Origin: Pipra filicauda
Lineage: Eukaryota; Chordata; Aves; Passeriformes; Pipridae
Direction: 5' to 3'
Assembly (NCBI RefSeq): GCF_003945595.2
Contig: NW_024104998.1
Location: 761,224 to 825,223, forward strand
DNA: 64,000 nt
Part shown: positions 46,901 to 59,976 of the stretch, piece by piece
Position numbering within the stretch: the stretch's first letter is position 1
Layout of the letters: each line of letters starts with the position of its first letter
Program-made: the position numbers and the translations under genes
Notes under the pieces: model-generated
Database searches by the model: none
The model's input: only the letters and a program-made list of their open reading frames with translations
Told to the model about the DNA's origin: nothing

Positions 46901-49900
46901 TCTTTGTCTATGAGAGGCTCGAAAAGATTCACCCATTTGTTTTCAAGAATAGATGACCAATGACAAACCAATGACAGAAACCAACTCCTGTAACTATAGC
47001 CATTGAGATCATTGTACCAACTTGAGAAAAAGGTTGAAATTCATACATAAAATATATGAAGAAAACATGGAAATGCACTGCCTTACATGAAAGGAACATT
47101 CTGTTGACCATTTTGGTTGATTTAAGGGTAAATTGTACCTGCAATAAGTGATATTTTACACAGAGAGATATTTAATTTCTGTCCTTACCATTTGGAAAAA
47201 CAGTCCTCTAAACATATATTTTTTAATTAAAAGTGTCTATCTTAATGGGCAGGCACTTCACACAAGGGCAAGAAAAACAAGAAGTTAAAACATGCTTTTT
47301 CTTTTTTTTTTTGCAAGTATGAATAGGTTTATAACTAGAAGATAGCTATTTGCTATGTAAACAGTGCAAAAAGGCTCCATTGATGGCTAGGTACTATAAT
47401 ATCTTTTAAAGAGATTTCTACTTTGGCAATATTTTTCCACTATTAATAATAAACCTGAATTTTCTGAGACTGTACCTTGCTCTGTTCCAGGTAAGAACAT
47501 TTCCAGGTGAAAACATTTCCTTTTCTTTAGTGATGAATTTCTGGCCAGTGAGGTCACGTCATCAGCTTAACTCGACAAAGTCCATGACTGGGCATCTAAA
47601 GAAAGATGAGGGTCCTGTCAGGAAGACATAAACAGAACTTAAAGTTATTTCAAAGCCAGGGGAAGTCTGATATAGCACTGAGGAAAGACAGAGAAACTAG
47701 TATAATAATTCAGGATTAGGTAGGATGAGACCTTTCTTTCCTAGCAAAACTAACAATCTTTCAAATGTGGTTAGAATAAATTATTTTATTTTAATCTTTA
47801 ACCTATAGACATTCTATTTTCTTCCACGAACCAGTCATATGGTTTGATTGTAGGAACAGATTGATAATGGCAAGCCATACATAAAATTTTATATAAATAA
47901 ACATCCACATATGTTATAACTATCAACTGCTTACAGATCGGCAAATGTATCATAGAAGATGTTATTCATAAGAACTGTTCTCTCTCTTCCTTTTTTTAAA
48001 GTTTACTTAACAGTTTTTCTCCAAAAAGGTTCATGGGCTTGTTCTATGTTGGTCTAATAAAACTATCTGCTTTTTAATAAATCTAGTAAAAATGAGAAGG
48101 TAGGTTCCATAAATAAAACATTAGTTTAAACATAGTATAGAAAATACTAAAAATTTAATGAATAGCAAAAAACAAAAGCAAAAAGTACAACAGAATTACA
48201 ATTGGGTTATTTATGTAAAACAGTTAGATATTTTATATGGTACAAATGCTAACATTTCCACACAATTTTAATAATCTTTTTAATACATACTTTGAATGAT
48301 CTTTGAATAAAGTTGTGTTAGCTACAACTGTGGAAATTGTTCTGAAAAATATGGATTTGCAACATTGTTTATATGTGAAAGTAGAGCAAATATTTAATGA
48401 ATTGTTGTATATCATTATGACTAGGCAGAATTTAGCACTAGAATATGCTCGCTTACACATAATTTCTTTAAAACATAGGAAAATAATCTAATTCCCTTCT
48501 ACCTGTGGTGTATTCTGATAACAATTCATATATAAAAAATGTATTCTCATCAGACATCTATCTTCTTAGGCTAAAATATTTTAACAGAGATGTTTACATA
48601 ATAATGAAATAAAGTGAAAAGTTTTAACCTCTTTCTCTGCCCCTTCAAAATTTATGCTATTGTTCCAAAAACACATATGTTTTTCACAAAGTAATGCATT
48701 TAAGAAATAGATTGTTTGTGTAGAAAGTGCTCAAGAGTAATATAACCTGATAAAAAGGCTTAAAAATGTATAGCCACATGGCATTTTGTTCACATTACTC
48801 CATAAGGTAGACTAAGAGAAGAAAAGAATAGCATAGAAGTGAGCAAGAATTATGTGACAGATAGCATGACTGTGTCAATAAACATTAAAATGTTAATAGG
48901 AACACAATCAAGAAAGTGCAAATTCCTATTCATCAGATCAAATTCACTTGCCATCCAAAACCACATCTGAAGTAATTCAGAGATTTGGCAGGAGCAAATT
49001 CCCATTACTATTTTCCATTTAAAAAAAAATAAAGACTGGTACCAGATTCAAAGATACATTATATAACTACAACTTAAGTGTAGTCTCTCTGAGTGAGTCT
49101 GCCACAGGTCATGACCAGTGGAGAATGATGAAGAAACAAAACTAAGAAGAGGACAAACAAAGAACAAAAAATTGAAATTCATTACCATCCCTGTTTCTTC
49201 TAACACAGGTTACATTTCTGTCATCACATTTATGATTTTTTCATGGGCCATCCATTAGTTGTGTTTCTAAGCCCTTTATAAAAAAGTTCTGGCATGAAAT
49301 GCAGATTATGTCAATAAATTCTGTGATAAAATATTTCAGTTCATGAAAAACTTTTTGTTGTTTTAAACCTGTGTGCCTGGCGAATTTCAATAGGTATCCT
49401 TGTTCTCCTGTTATGGAAAATAGGAGTAAATTATTCTCTATTCACCTTCTTTGAATCTATAGATGTCTCTACTGTTGTCTCTCAGTTCTATACCTTCCCA
49501 GCTTGAAGAGCTTTAAGCTTAACATCTCCATATTTTGAAGCAGTCACAGACCTTTGATGAACTAGTCATTCTTTGAAATATTTTCAAGATTTGTCAGGTT
49601 GTTTTGAGATTGTGGGACAAAAACTACATGAAATTTTCAATTAATTGAGCAAATTCAATAGTACTGTTTTACTTTATAATCAGACTTAAAAAAAAAGGTA
49701 GATTTACAAAGCATTTTTTTCCACAAAAGATTTATTTTCACTTTGCTGCTATAGTCATTATAGAATTCACATTTGCTGTTATAGAATTTCTCTGTGCATT
49801 TGCTACTTTATATTTATGTAATTCCTGATAATGCTAGCTGTATAGAATTCAGAATTTCTAGTATGTATTCCTTAAACCCTGTCTTAATGCCCTGCTGTAA

Positions 49901-51930
49901 AATGTGTACCATAGTGTACCATGTGTACCATAGTCTTTTAGACCTTGGGCAATTATAAAAAATTTTATACACCATTTTATACACCATAGTCAGTGTTTTC
50001 TAAAACTCATAGTTGAGTATTTGTCACTATTCATTCCATGGCCTTGTTCTCAAACTGTCACTTATACTTCTTGCAGTTAGATTCATAACTCTGTAAGAAG
50101 GAACTCGCTTAAACTAATTAGTAGCAAATACATTTAGATTGTTTTGAGAGACTTTTTTCTGAATGCATGTCCACCCACATACTCATCATCCATGCTGAGT
50201 TGTGTATTCAACATAACACACAAAACAGAATAGAGTTTTGGAATCTGTTATAAATATCACGTTCAGCTAAGAGTCCCAAGAGGAAAACCAGGAAAAAAGT
50301 TCAGGTCCACAGAAGGATTTTGTAATAATGAAAAGGGAGAAGGGGCAGGAGATAAGTAGCAAAAAGAAAGGTAGAAAGTGGGGGTTTTTTTCCTCCTTTT
50401 CAACAGTAAAATCTACGCAGTGAAGAAAGGTAAGAAAATGTTGCTTTTCCACATGGGTGATATTAATACAAAATATTTTTGATTGCAGTGTTGAGAACAA
50501 TTGAACTTCATGTATAAAAATTACCCACTTAGTTCTGTCAAAGCTGATATCTATGAAGATTATCTGACATCAATGCTGAGACTGAGCAAAATGTTTCTAA
50601 CCAGATAACACAGTAAAAAACTGAACAAAAAAGAGAACTCTTGAAAGCATATTTTAGAAAACAAACAATGATATTACATTGGCTTTGGTACTCTGAAATC
50701 TTTGACATTTTGAGATTAATTAAAAAAAATTCTCTTGTTGGGTGTTTTTTGATATCATTTTCATTTTCAATGGCCATGTCAATAAATGTTCAGTGACACA
50801 CAATAAGTTAGTAGCAGAGCTGGATGTAGAACCAGCATCTCACAATTTCCTAAATAAATGAAAAAAGCCCAAAGTGAACAGCAAGAAAATATCATTAGCC
50901 TACAAATGGTCATCTGTATCAAGATGGTAGAAATGAAAAAATGCTTTGACTGTATATACAGTCAATGTTTTTTCTGTGTTATGCATGCTGTATAGCACTC
51001 AATTCTACTCTGATCTAGCTTGTTCACTGCCATTGATGGGGTATGATATTATTCAGTCTAAGCAGGGCTATCATAATTTGGCCATAGATATTAAATAATG
51101 TACTCTATACACGAGATAATAACCATCTGTATTTATACACAGGTTCATGGAATATTCTGTGTATACATCTAAAGTCTGTCTGCCTATCTCTAATATAAAG
51201 CTCATTCTATATATATTTATTAAATTAGCATGCAAACTCTCTCAGTGATATATAAACATTTAAGAAATCAGATTTTACTTAAAAAGAGTAAGTGGCAACT
51301 ACAGATCCTGTAAAAATCTTGTGAGACAACATAATCTGTTGGGAAACTTGTCACAGCCAAGTAGCAAGATATTTCCTCTAAGTGTTCAGATCTTGGTTGA
51401 CCTCAGCATACGAAATGGTCTGAACGGCAGTCTGTGATCTCAACCTTATTAATCTGCATGGTAAAGGTAACTTACCTGCCTTGCACATTCTTTGAGAATT
51501 TATAAACTGTGACAGGGAGAAGACATTGTGCCTTTTTTGTTCTATCAGTGTACTGTGGATCTGCAACAAAGTATAGAAGTTACTCTTAGTCTCAGTAAAA
51601 ATACTAAGACACAGTAAAACTTGTTTCTATGTATTTTGAATAGCATAGCTAACATTATAAATTTTGTTCAAGAATATGTATCTCTTTTAATATAGTGTGG
51701 GGTTTTTTTTTGTTTGGCTTGTTGTGTCTGTGTTTTTGGGGCTTTTTTTGCTTACCTCCTGTATTCTTTTCTGTCATCCTCACAGTCAAAATTAATGACC
51801 TTTATTATTTTGAAAATGTTATGTTTGCAATTTGACTATTTTTGCCCAAACTGTTACCTTGAAAGGATGCTCTGAACATGGCTGAAAGGATTCTGTATAC
51901 AAAATTGTGACATTACAGTTTCTGGACATG

Positions 51931-52092
51931 ATCATAAAATCATAGAATATGCTGAGTTGCAATGGACCTATCAGGATCATTGAGTCCAACTCCCGGCCCT
52001 GCATAGGACACCCTAAAAATCACACCATGTGCCAAAGAGCATTGTATAAACACTGCTTGATCTCAGACAAGCTTGCTGCTATGACCACTGTG
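51931..52092 (-). mobile_element. CR1 LINE 3'-end fragment
   Basis: On the plus strand the copy opens with AATCATAGAATATGCTGAG, the reverse complement of a CR1 3' terminus. It continues through 'ggatcattgagtccaactcc', 'cctgcataggacaccc', 'atcacaccatgtgcc' and 'gcttgctgctatgaccac'. This matches an avian CR1 subfamily different from the two young copies in this window. The 5' side is lost beyond about 52092. Noncoding and old. Confidence 0.88.
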
Positions 52093-55000
52093 ATCATCAG
52101 AGGATAAAAGACAAACTCTCCCCAGTTTCAGCAGCACCTTTAAACTCTACGGCACTGTAGCCCTCAAACTGGTAATCCAGGCACTGGTGTCCAGCCCAAA
52201 TCATCCTTTTCCCTTCCCTCATTAATCCTATTCAGAATCCTAAATAATCTGGTTAAACACTTTCTAGTTCTTTTGGTAACACTTTGAATAACAAGCTGAA
52301 ATTCCATGCTGCTCTAATTTTCATTTTTACTTTAATTTCACTGAGTTTAGAATTAACTATCTGACAAGAGACCTTTGTCTCTTGATTAGCTTTCACATAA
52401 AAGACAATTTTTGATGTAGTATCTTTGGAGAGATCATTAATCCCAATGTAATAGTAAATAGTATTAATAAAGAGACAACAGGCCATACACACATGAGTAA
52501 ATCAAGTGTATCTTCCCAGGGAAAATGGAACTAGAATTACAGAAGCATGACTGTCAAGGTATTGCGCTATACATGTCCACAACTCCTTCTTCTGGCAAGC
52601 CAAAGCCCGATGCAAACTTTTACATTACAGTACAATGAGACTGGATAAAAGAAACTATGCTAATTCTGTCATTTTCTTGTTTTTACACATTTCCTTCAGT
52701 CATTTTCTACGTGTAGAATCCAGCTAGATTCCTCCTCACAATTTTTGCTGCACAGCACCATCTGAGATACCTTTCCTTGCAAAAGGTCTAAAGTGATAAC
52801 TATGAAATCTCTCAGTTTAAGATACAGCAACACATTGACAACAGTTGAGGAATTCTTAGTCAGGTAAATGTCTTGAACTTCTGCTTCTACTCTCCTTCTC
52901 CTTCTCTGATTCTTTTAGTTTCATATACAGCAGCTGTTACCTTTCATTCTACAACTAAGTTACCAACCATTTAATGATTTTGCAGTCTATCAATTGTGTA
53001 GTCATTCCTTCTGCTTGCCAATTCTGTTTAATATTCCAGACCTCTCCAGGATACCCTGTGACTATGAGGCCATAAGAAATGTCTGCCAACAGGGATAAAA
53101 CTAACACACAAGTATGCTTTAAAAACCTATAGATGTAATGATTTAAGGATCAAATTAAACTCCAGTATAGAGAACCATACTGACCACCAGCTGCACTTGG
53201 AATTTCACATATTTATGACAGGAGTGTATGCTACTGAAAGTTTCTTAGAGATGTGTTTGAAAATGGAGGAGATTCTGTCCTCCTTTTATATCTGCAAAAC
53301 TTCATTGAAATTTTATGTGTGTAAGGAGCTTAACTTAAGGGCAAATTTAGGAATTTTTTCATTATTAGCTCTGATAATTTTGACCCCTTTTTATAAGAAT
53401 ATATTCACATGAAATATTAATTCATCATCTTTAGACTTGGTTAGGAAGGAATATATGTGCTGAGTAGTAGCACCATTAATTCACAGGTAAGATAGTGACA
53501 CCTCAGTATTAGCATTCAATGACCTTTTCCAGTTCTAACCATCAGTCGAGACTATTGTGAACCTCTAGGATAAAAGATTTGGCTTTATCAGATTGCATTG
53601 GCCATTGCAGGCCAATGGCTATGGCTCCACTCCCAGCAGAAAATATAGTTCACCGATGTCAGGACTGCATGGGAACAAAATATAAAGTATCTTTCAGTTA
53701 AATAAAATTTCTGTGAAACAGACATTAGAAAACAGTGGACTCAGGTTCAGCTTCATTTTTTTGTCCAAGCTGAAAAGTTAATGTTTTCCTAATACTTCTC
53801 AAACACAACTGCACCATAACAAACCATCTAGCCATTAAAACAAATCAAGTGTCTCTTAAACAAATCATTAGGTCAGGACTAGAAATCTCTCTCACCTACT
53901 TTTATGGTAACTTTCTCATTTTATTTACTAAAAAACATACAACTATGTTCATCTGTTCTTCCTTTGTATAGGATGCTATGTACAGATGTATACCTAAACA
54001 TCTTTTAAAAGAAATTTTTGTTGCTTAAAATACAAATTATTGAGAAAGAAGGGAAGAAAATCAATATTTTTTCAAAAAAGTATTTTTCTTTTTCTTTCTC
54101 TTTTTCTTTTTTTTTTTTCCAGGGCTTTTGATTTACCAAGAGCAAGGTGATTCACAATAGCTTCACTCAGAAAGCCTGTACTATAAAAGCACATCGGCTA
54201 ACAAATTTCAGATTTTGGGGGAGGGACTCCTACTTGGGACTTCTACATAAAAGAGTATTTAGAAGACACTACAGGTCTTCATACACTAAGTTCATGCGTA
54301 TGACACATTTGTGTTCACATGTACATGTACAAATACCCAGATAACCAAAGAAATAAGCTTGTATGTTTGTCTATGTGCATGTACAAGCACACACAGTCCC
54401 CTCTATCTACATATTTCCTGCACTTTCTAACACGTTGAAAGGAATAGTCACAGGGTGTGACTAGTCAAGTTGAAATGAATAGTCACAAGGTGTGACTAGT
54501 GTCTAATTCTAATGAAATAATAAAATAATTGCTTGCTGAAAGCCAGTGTAAAATTAGGAACCATGCTGCAGCCTGGAAGAAAATACCTGAAGCAGAGTAT
54601 CCATATCAGCTTCTCCCAGAGCTGGCTCTTCAGTTTCATTTTGCTACAGTACTTAATATTGGACCCTAAAAAAACAATAATTATATTTAGCACAGTCTTT
54701 ACTCAGAGAAATTTAATTTTCTCATTAGCTGTTGATGCTATAATAGGAATGTTGGGATGAACTGTGGTCTTCTGTTCATCTTCTTTCAGGACTTCAACAT
54801 TTTAACCTTTCCTTTTCCGAAGTCATTTTCTCAAATGTATGAGATGATTAATGAGAGAAGCTTTTTTTCTGTGTTCAACGATAGTGTTCTTTTTGCTCAT
54901 CTCTCCTTGCATAATTATAATTATGTTGCTCGTGCCAATATTTAAGGTTGTGTCAGCACTTCCATTACAAAACCCAGTTTTCAGGAGGTTGTAACAAGGC

Positions 55001-55733
55001 TGGTGCACTTGGCATTTGGTCAAAGTTGAAAAGAACTGGAAATCACACTGGTCAGGGTACTTGAAACCAAAATATAAGCAGCAATTTGTTCTGGGCTAGG
55101 CTCCATTTTTGGCAAGAAAGAGTGACTGACAGCAAGTGTGAGTGAAGTAAAAGAGATACAAGTGTCTGATAATACAGCTGAGCTTTATTTAATGTCAGAG
55201 ACCAGTGCAAGAGCAGGTCCATTTAAGTAATAAAGTCTTTCATAAGACTGCCAAATAATGTTGCATTTTTTGGAAGAAGGCCAGTGTGGAGAAAATAAAA
55301 AGAGGAAGGACGCACAGCATGACTGAGTTTGTAGTTCTGTTAATGCCAACTCAATAATTCATGAAGAAATCCTTAACGTAGAGTAATGAATACCTATGTA
55401 GAGCTCTGCAAAGGAGGACAAACTAGTAGAGTATTTAAAGAAAAATGAGTCCATCTTCAAAAGCGACTGGTGATTCTGAAAGCAGAGCCTTATTGATTTT
55501 TAAGAGTGTTGAGAACTTTCTAAGATCCTTTGTACAGCTAGATTGTCACTCAAACAGCACTTTGACTCCTTGATACTTGGAATCCAAATAACACAAAGAC
55601 AACTCCTGATAATCTAGAAGAAAAAGAGTGTCATAATCCAAAAAGAAATGAATAATGTAAAATATATGCAAATTAATTTGTGGAAACATACTGTACTTCA
55701 TTTTTTTTACCTTCAGAGAGGAAGTTATCACAG
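52093..55733. other. No gene seen
   Basis: AT-rich DNA. A pyrimidine-rich tract at 54083-54120 ends ...TTTTTCCAG and looks like a splice acceptor, but no convincing exon follows. The 65-codon frame after it is weak. Confidence 0.5.
54434..54500. repeat. Pair of 32-bp direct repeats, each with a palindrome
   Basis: The unit at 54434-54465 recurs at 54469-54500 with two differences. Each holds AGTCACA-3 bases-TGTGACT, a perfect 7-bp inverted repeat, followed by AGT. Two palindromes spaced 35 bases apart could be a dimeric protein-binding site or simply a tandem duplication. Confidence 0.9.
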
Positions 55734-56112
55734 AACAATAGAACCATAGAATGCTTTGGGCTGGAAAGGACCTTAGAGATCACCCAGTTCCAACACCCCT
55801 GACATGATCAGGGAACCACATTACTCAGAGTCCCATCCGACCTGGTCTTGAACACCTCCACGGATGAGGAATCCACAAATACCCTGGGCAACTTGTTACA
55901 GTGCCTTACAATCCTTATATTAAAGAGTTCTTCCTAATATCTAAACCTATCCTCCTTCAGCTTAAGACTATTCTCTCTTGTCTTATCACTACATACCCTA
56001 TGGAATGCTCCTCTCCAGTCTTCTTCTAAGCCCCGTTTATGTACTGGAAGGCTGCTTTAGGGTCTCCCCAGAGCCTTTTCTTCTCCAGGCTGAACAATCC
56101 CAGCTCTCCAAC
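55734..56112 (-). mobile_element. CR1 LINE 3'-end fragment
   Basis: On the plus strand it starts AACCATAGAATGCTTTGGGC and runs through 'aaggaccttagagatcaccc', 'agttccaacacccctgacat', 'gaacacctccacggatg', 'agttcttcctaatatctaa' and 'cttctccaggctgaacaatc'. These are the CR1 3' end and the ORF2 tail in reverse complement. It has many changes and no open frame, so it is old. The 5' side is truncated at about 56112. Confidence 0.92.
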
Positions 56113-57399
56113 AAGATACGGCACAGAGGTAGAGACAAGGGAAAAAAGATGGGATCATTATTAAAGTAGAAAAATCTACAAGTTGAATTAACTCCTGTTG
56201 GGTAATAAAGTAATAACTTGATAATAAACGCTAATCTCAAGTGCTGACTGAAATATTTGTAAATTTTGTCATGGATTCACATGCTTTGGCCACAGGCTTG
56301 GCTTTGTTCTGAGTCCTTAATGTGCAGTTTTTACTTCTTGGCAGGGCTGAGGACTGGCTACAAATTTGTATCCTGTGAAAGAAAATGAGTCCAAGACAGC
56401 ACTGATTAGTTACTCTTTATTCCCCCTTTTCTCCTGTACCTATGCCATTACTGGGAAACCTGAGAGAGCAATACCCAATTTCACACACATGCAAAGCCAA
56501 TCAAAACACATGAACAAGTTAGTACTGAAAAAGTATGGTCTGAGGATTCGATGGTTCAGCTGCTGCTGTGGTAATTACCTATGTTTGCTATTCTTATCCT
56601 TATTTTTAGGTTATATGCTTGCCTGACACTTCCTAAGCATTCAGGCGAACACACAAGCAGTTACTGTGATCAGCTGTATCTTATAAGCCTGTGCCTGTTT
56701 CTCCATAAGTCTATCATGTCATTCATCTTCATGTAGCTTATAGACCATATATCATTATATTCCTTTAGATTTGAGCAACTCAGGTTCTGTCCATCTCTAA
56801 TGAATATTTACTTCCACCAAATATAACAGTTTTCATCCATAATTTCAAATCTAAATTAGTTGATAGTCTAATTTTGTTCAGTCTCTATTGTAGTAAAACC
56901 ACCAAGGATACATCTGTCAAAGTAGATAAATTTTTCTTTTATTTTCTTCAGTCAGCAAAGAAAAAGTAAGTATTTAGAAGTCTCTGTCACAATAGCGTAA
57001 CTATAAAGTAACTTGATAATTATGAACAAAATTTTTCATCCTGCAGAGTGATTCTGAGAGACCAGAACCAGGACGTATAGGGAGATAGGGCTGATGAGAA
57101 GTAAATTCTTTCCAACAAGAGTAATACATGGATCAAGTAAATGGGCACGTAACAGTATCCCTGATCAGTACACAGCAGCACTGCTGTATCTTCAGATTCT
57201 TCAGTAAACTTGTAGCAGCACTCGATAACTGCCCTTCACAAATAAATTAAAAAGCAGTTAACATTGTATAGCAATGGATAGATTCTTTGAACAAGGCTTA
57301 ATGCACAGCAAAGTAAAAAGTAGCTTATGCTGCTTTTAGCTTTTCTAGGTTAAATAGCCTACAGCTGCACAGACTATAGCACCCATTGTTGCTGTTGAG
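56113..57399. other. No gene seen
   Basis: AT-rich DNA up to the left edge of the long CR1. The exact insertion edge is not visible and could lie anywhere in about 57360-57426. Confidence 0.55.
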
Positions 57400-57425
57400 G
57401 GAGTCTGATTGCCCTTCAGATTCCT

Positions 57426-57840
57426 ATGTCCTCTAGTTTTGCTACAAGCCTCACATTTAGTAGGAGACTCCCTCAGCTAATTCGGACCTCTGATTATTAT
57501 CCACTGTTGGTAGTCCAGGCTGGCAGTGATGACATTAATGGAAGAAGTACCAGGGCAATTAAAAAGGACTTCAAATCGCTGGGTCGAATAGTTGATGAGA
57601 CAGGAGCACAGGTGGTGTTCTCCTCAGTTCCTGATGAATGAGGAGAGGAGTAGGAAAACCCATCTTATCAATACATGGCTAAAGGATTGATGTCACTGGC
57701 GGAACTTTGGGGTTTTTGACCATGGGGCAAATTCCATCATATCTAGTCTCTTCAAACCAGATGGGCTTCATCTATCTAGCAAGGGCAAAAGGACTCTAGC
57801 CCATAAGTTGGCAGGACTGATAAGGAGGGTCTTAAACTAG
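57426..57840 (+). pseudogene. CR1 ORF1 C-terminal esterase-like domain, broken
   Basis: CR1 ORF1 is known to carry an SGNH/GDSL-type esterase domain. Here one frame gives LLVVQAGSDDINGRST and then ETGAQVVFSSVPDE up to a stop at 57639-57641. The next frame then carries NTWLKD, an in-frame TGA (57688-57690), FGVFDHG, and the block PDGLHLSSKGK, which holds the expected catalytic Asp and His of the family. The segment ends at TAG 57838-57840, just before ORF2. So one frameshift and one internal stop interrupt it. The N-terminal part of ORF1, including the region before the first esterase block, is missing. Confidence 0.75.
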
Positions 57841-57842
57841 GT

Positions 57843-58758
57843 TTGAAGGGGGAAAGGGTAGAAACCAGGCTCTCCAGAAAGGAGCCCAAGGGTGGACAGC
57901 CCAAGCAAAGAGTCAAATCAGCAGCCCAGCTGAAGTGCATGTACACCAATGCACACAGCATGGGTAACAAACAAGAGGAGCTGGAAGCCATCGTGCAGCA
58001 GGAAAGCTATGATGTAGTTGCTATCATGGAAACATAATGGGATGACTCACGTGACTGGAGTGCTGCCATGGACGGCTACAGGCTCTTCAAAAGGGACAGG
58101 CGGGGTAGGAGAGGTGGAGGGGTGGCTCTATATGTTAGAGAGTCTCTTTACTGCAGAAGCTGAAGTCAGTAAAAATAAGGTTGAGTGTCTGTGGATCAGA
58201 ATCAGGGGGAAGGCCAACAAGGCTGATATCCTGGTGGGAGTCTGTTACAGATCACTCAATCAGAATGATGAGGGCAATGAATTATTCTACAAACAGCTGG
58301 TGGATGTCTCAAAATCGCCAGCCCTTGTTCTCGTGGGTGACTTTAAGCTGCTGAATGTGTGCTGGGAACTCCACACAGCAGAGAAGAGGCAGTCTAGGAG
58401 ATTCCTAGAGTGTACAGAGGATAATTTCCTGCTCCAGCTGGTAAATGATCCTGCCAGGGATGGAGCTCCACTAGACCTCCTGTTCACAAACAGAATGGGG
58501 CTGGTGGGAGATGCGGTGGTCAGTGGACATCTAGGACATCATGAAATAACAGAGTTTTCAATTCTCAGGGATGCAAGGAGGGCTGTCAATAAAACCTCCA
58601 CACTGGACTTCTGGAGGGCAGATTTCAGCCTATTCAGAAGACTAGTTCAAAGTGTACCCTGGGAAACAACCCTTGAAAAAAAAGGGGTCCAGGAGGGATG
58701 GATGTACTTTAAGAAGCAAGTCTTGAAAGCACAGGAGCAGGCTGTCCCAGTGTGCTGA
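57843..58758 (+). pseudogene. CR1 ORF2 N-terminal apurinic-type endonuclease, broken
   Basis: The endonuclease nicks target DNA to prime reverse transcription. The frame opens with YTNAHSMGNKQEELEAIV and reaches a TAA at 58035-58037 where the family normally has tryptophan (MET-stop-WDD). A frame change near 58165 leads into the frame used by the rest of ORF2 (KVECLWIRIRGKANKADILV, then LDLLFTNRMGLVGDAVVSG). Two catalytic blocks are altered. The usual GDFN reads GDFK (58336-58347), and the usual GHSDHE reads GHHE (58534-58545), so the serine-aspartate pair is gone. An in-frame TGA at 58756-58758 separates this part from the RT. It cannot make an active nuclease. Confidence 0.88.
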
Positions 58759-59976
58759 AAGGCAAGCCGGTGGGGAAGACGACTGGTCTGGCTGAACAGG
58801 GAGATTTTGAAAGAAATTAGGATAAAGAAGAGAGCCTACCAATTATGGAAAAAAGGGCTGACTACTCAGGAAGAATTTAAGAATATAGTTAGGTCATGTA
58901 GAAAGAAAATTAGAGAGACGAAGGCACAACTTGAACTGAATCTCACCACCTCTGTGAAGGATAATAAAAAGTCCTTCTACAGATACATCAGTAGCAAAAG
59001 GAGGAGCAAGGAAAACCTCCATTCTTTACTGGACATGGACGGGAATATAGTTATCAAAGATGAGGAAAAGGCTGAGGTATTTAACACCTTCTTTGTCTCT
59101 GTTTTCAACAGTAAGACAAGTTCTCCTGAAGACAGCTGGCTTCTGGAGGTTGTAGAAAGAGATAAGAATCTGAACACCCCCCCTGTAATCCAAAAGGAAA
59201 CAGTTAGTGACCTACTGAGCTGCTTGGACCCCCACAAGTCTATGGGACCAGATGGGATCCACCCAAGGGTGATGAGGGAGCTGGTGGAAGAGCTCGCCAA
59301 GCCGCTCTCCATCATTTTCCAGCAGTCCTGGCTCACTGGGGAGGTCCCAGATGATTGGAAGTTGGTGAATGTCATGCCCATCCACAGAAACGGCCGGAAG
59401 GAGGACCCGGGAAACTACAGACCCATCAGCCTGACCTCAGTGCCTGGCAAGGTTATGGAGCAGATCATCCTAAGTGCAATCACACAACACCTACAGGACG
59501 GACATGGGATCAGACCCAGCCAACATGGGTTTAGGAGGGGCAGGTCCTGTCTGACCAACCGGATCTCCTTTTCTGAGCAGGTGACCCACCTGGTGGATGA
59601 GGGGAAGGCTGTGGATGTGGTCTGTCTGGACTTCAGCAAAGCCTTTGACACTGTCTCCCACAGCATTCTCCTGGAAAAGCTGTCAGCCCACGGCTTAGAC
59701 AGGGGCACTCTGTGCTGGGTTAGGAACTGGCTGGAGCGCCGGGCCCAGAGAGTGGTGGTGAACGGGGCTGCATCCAGTTGGCAGCCGGTCACTAGTGGTG
59801 TCCCCCAGGGATCAGTGTTGGGTCCAGTTCTCTTTAATATCTCTATTGATGATTTAGATGAGGGGATTGAGTCCATCATCAGCAAATTTGCAGATGACAC
59901 CAAGCTGAGGGGGAGTGCCAATCAGCTGGAAGGCAGGAGGACTCTGCAGAGGGACCTGGATAGGTTGGAGAGTTGA
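58759..59976 (+). pseudogene. CR1 ORF2 reverse-transcriptase domain, still open
   Basis: This frame copies element RNA into DNA at the nicked target in a functional element. It is open from the codon after TGA 58758 through TGA 59974-59976, with the first ATG at 58807 giving 389 residues. Counting from that Met, the core blocks are [52 protein letters not shown] (first catalytic Asp about residue 275), [14 protein letters not shown] (about 330) and the active-site FADDTKL (361-367). All three catalytic aspartates are present. The terminal TGA stands where the family has tryptophan (RLES-stop-ADSNRM), so the thumb and C-terminal part are cut off. With no endonuclease in frame it is probably untranslated. 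Labelled pseudogene because the parent ORF2 is broken on both sides. Confidence 0.88.

Larger units (their letters stand above)
34061..51930. other. 18-kb stretch with no gene and no recognised transposon
   Basis: The longest open frame (162 codons, minus, 39227-39715) has AT-driven composition and no visible domain, and other frames are shorter. Somewhat GC-richer patches at about 40370-40560 and 44740-45200 are unidentified. Small repeats are listed separately. The long transposon-free span could reflect constraint, but that is only a suggestion. Confidence 0.5.

Noticed and set aside
54083..54344. Pyrimidine tract plus CAG considered as a splice acceptor with exon
   Set aside because: The frame after it is short, AT-driven and without recognisable protein similarity. 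Pyrimidine tracts are common here.
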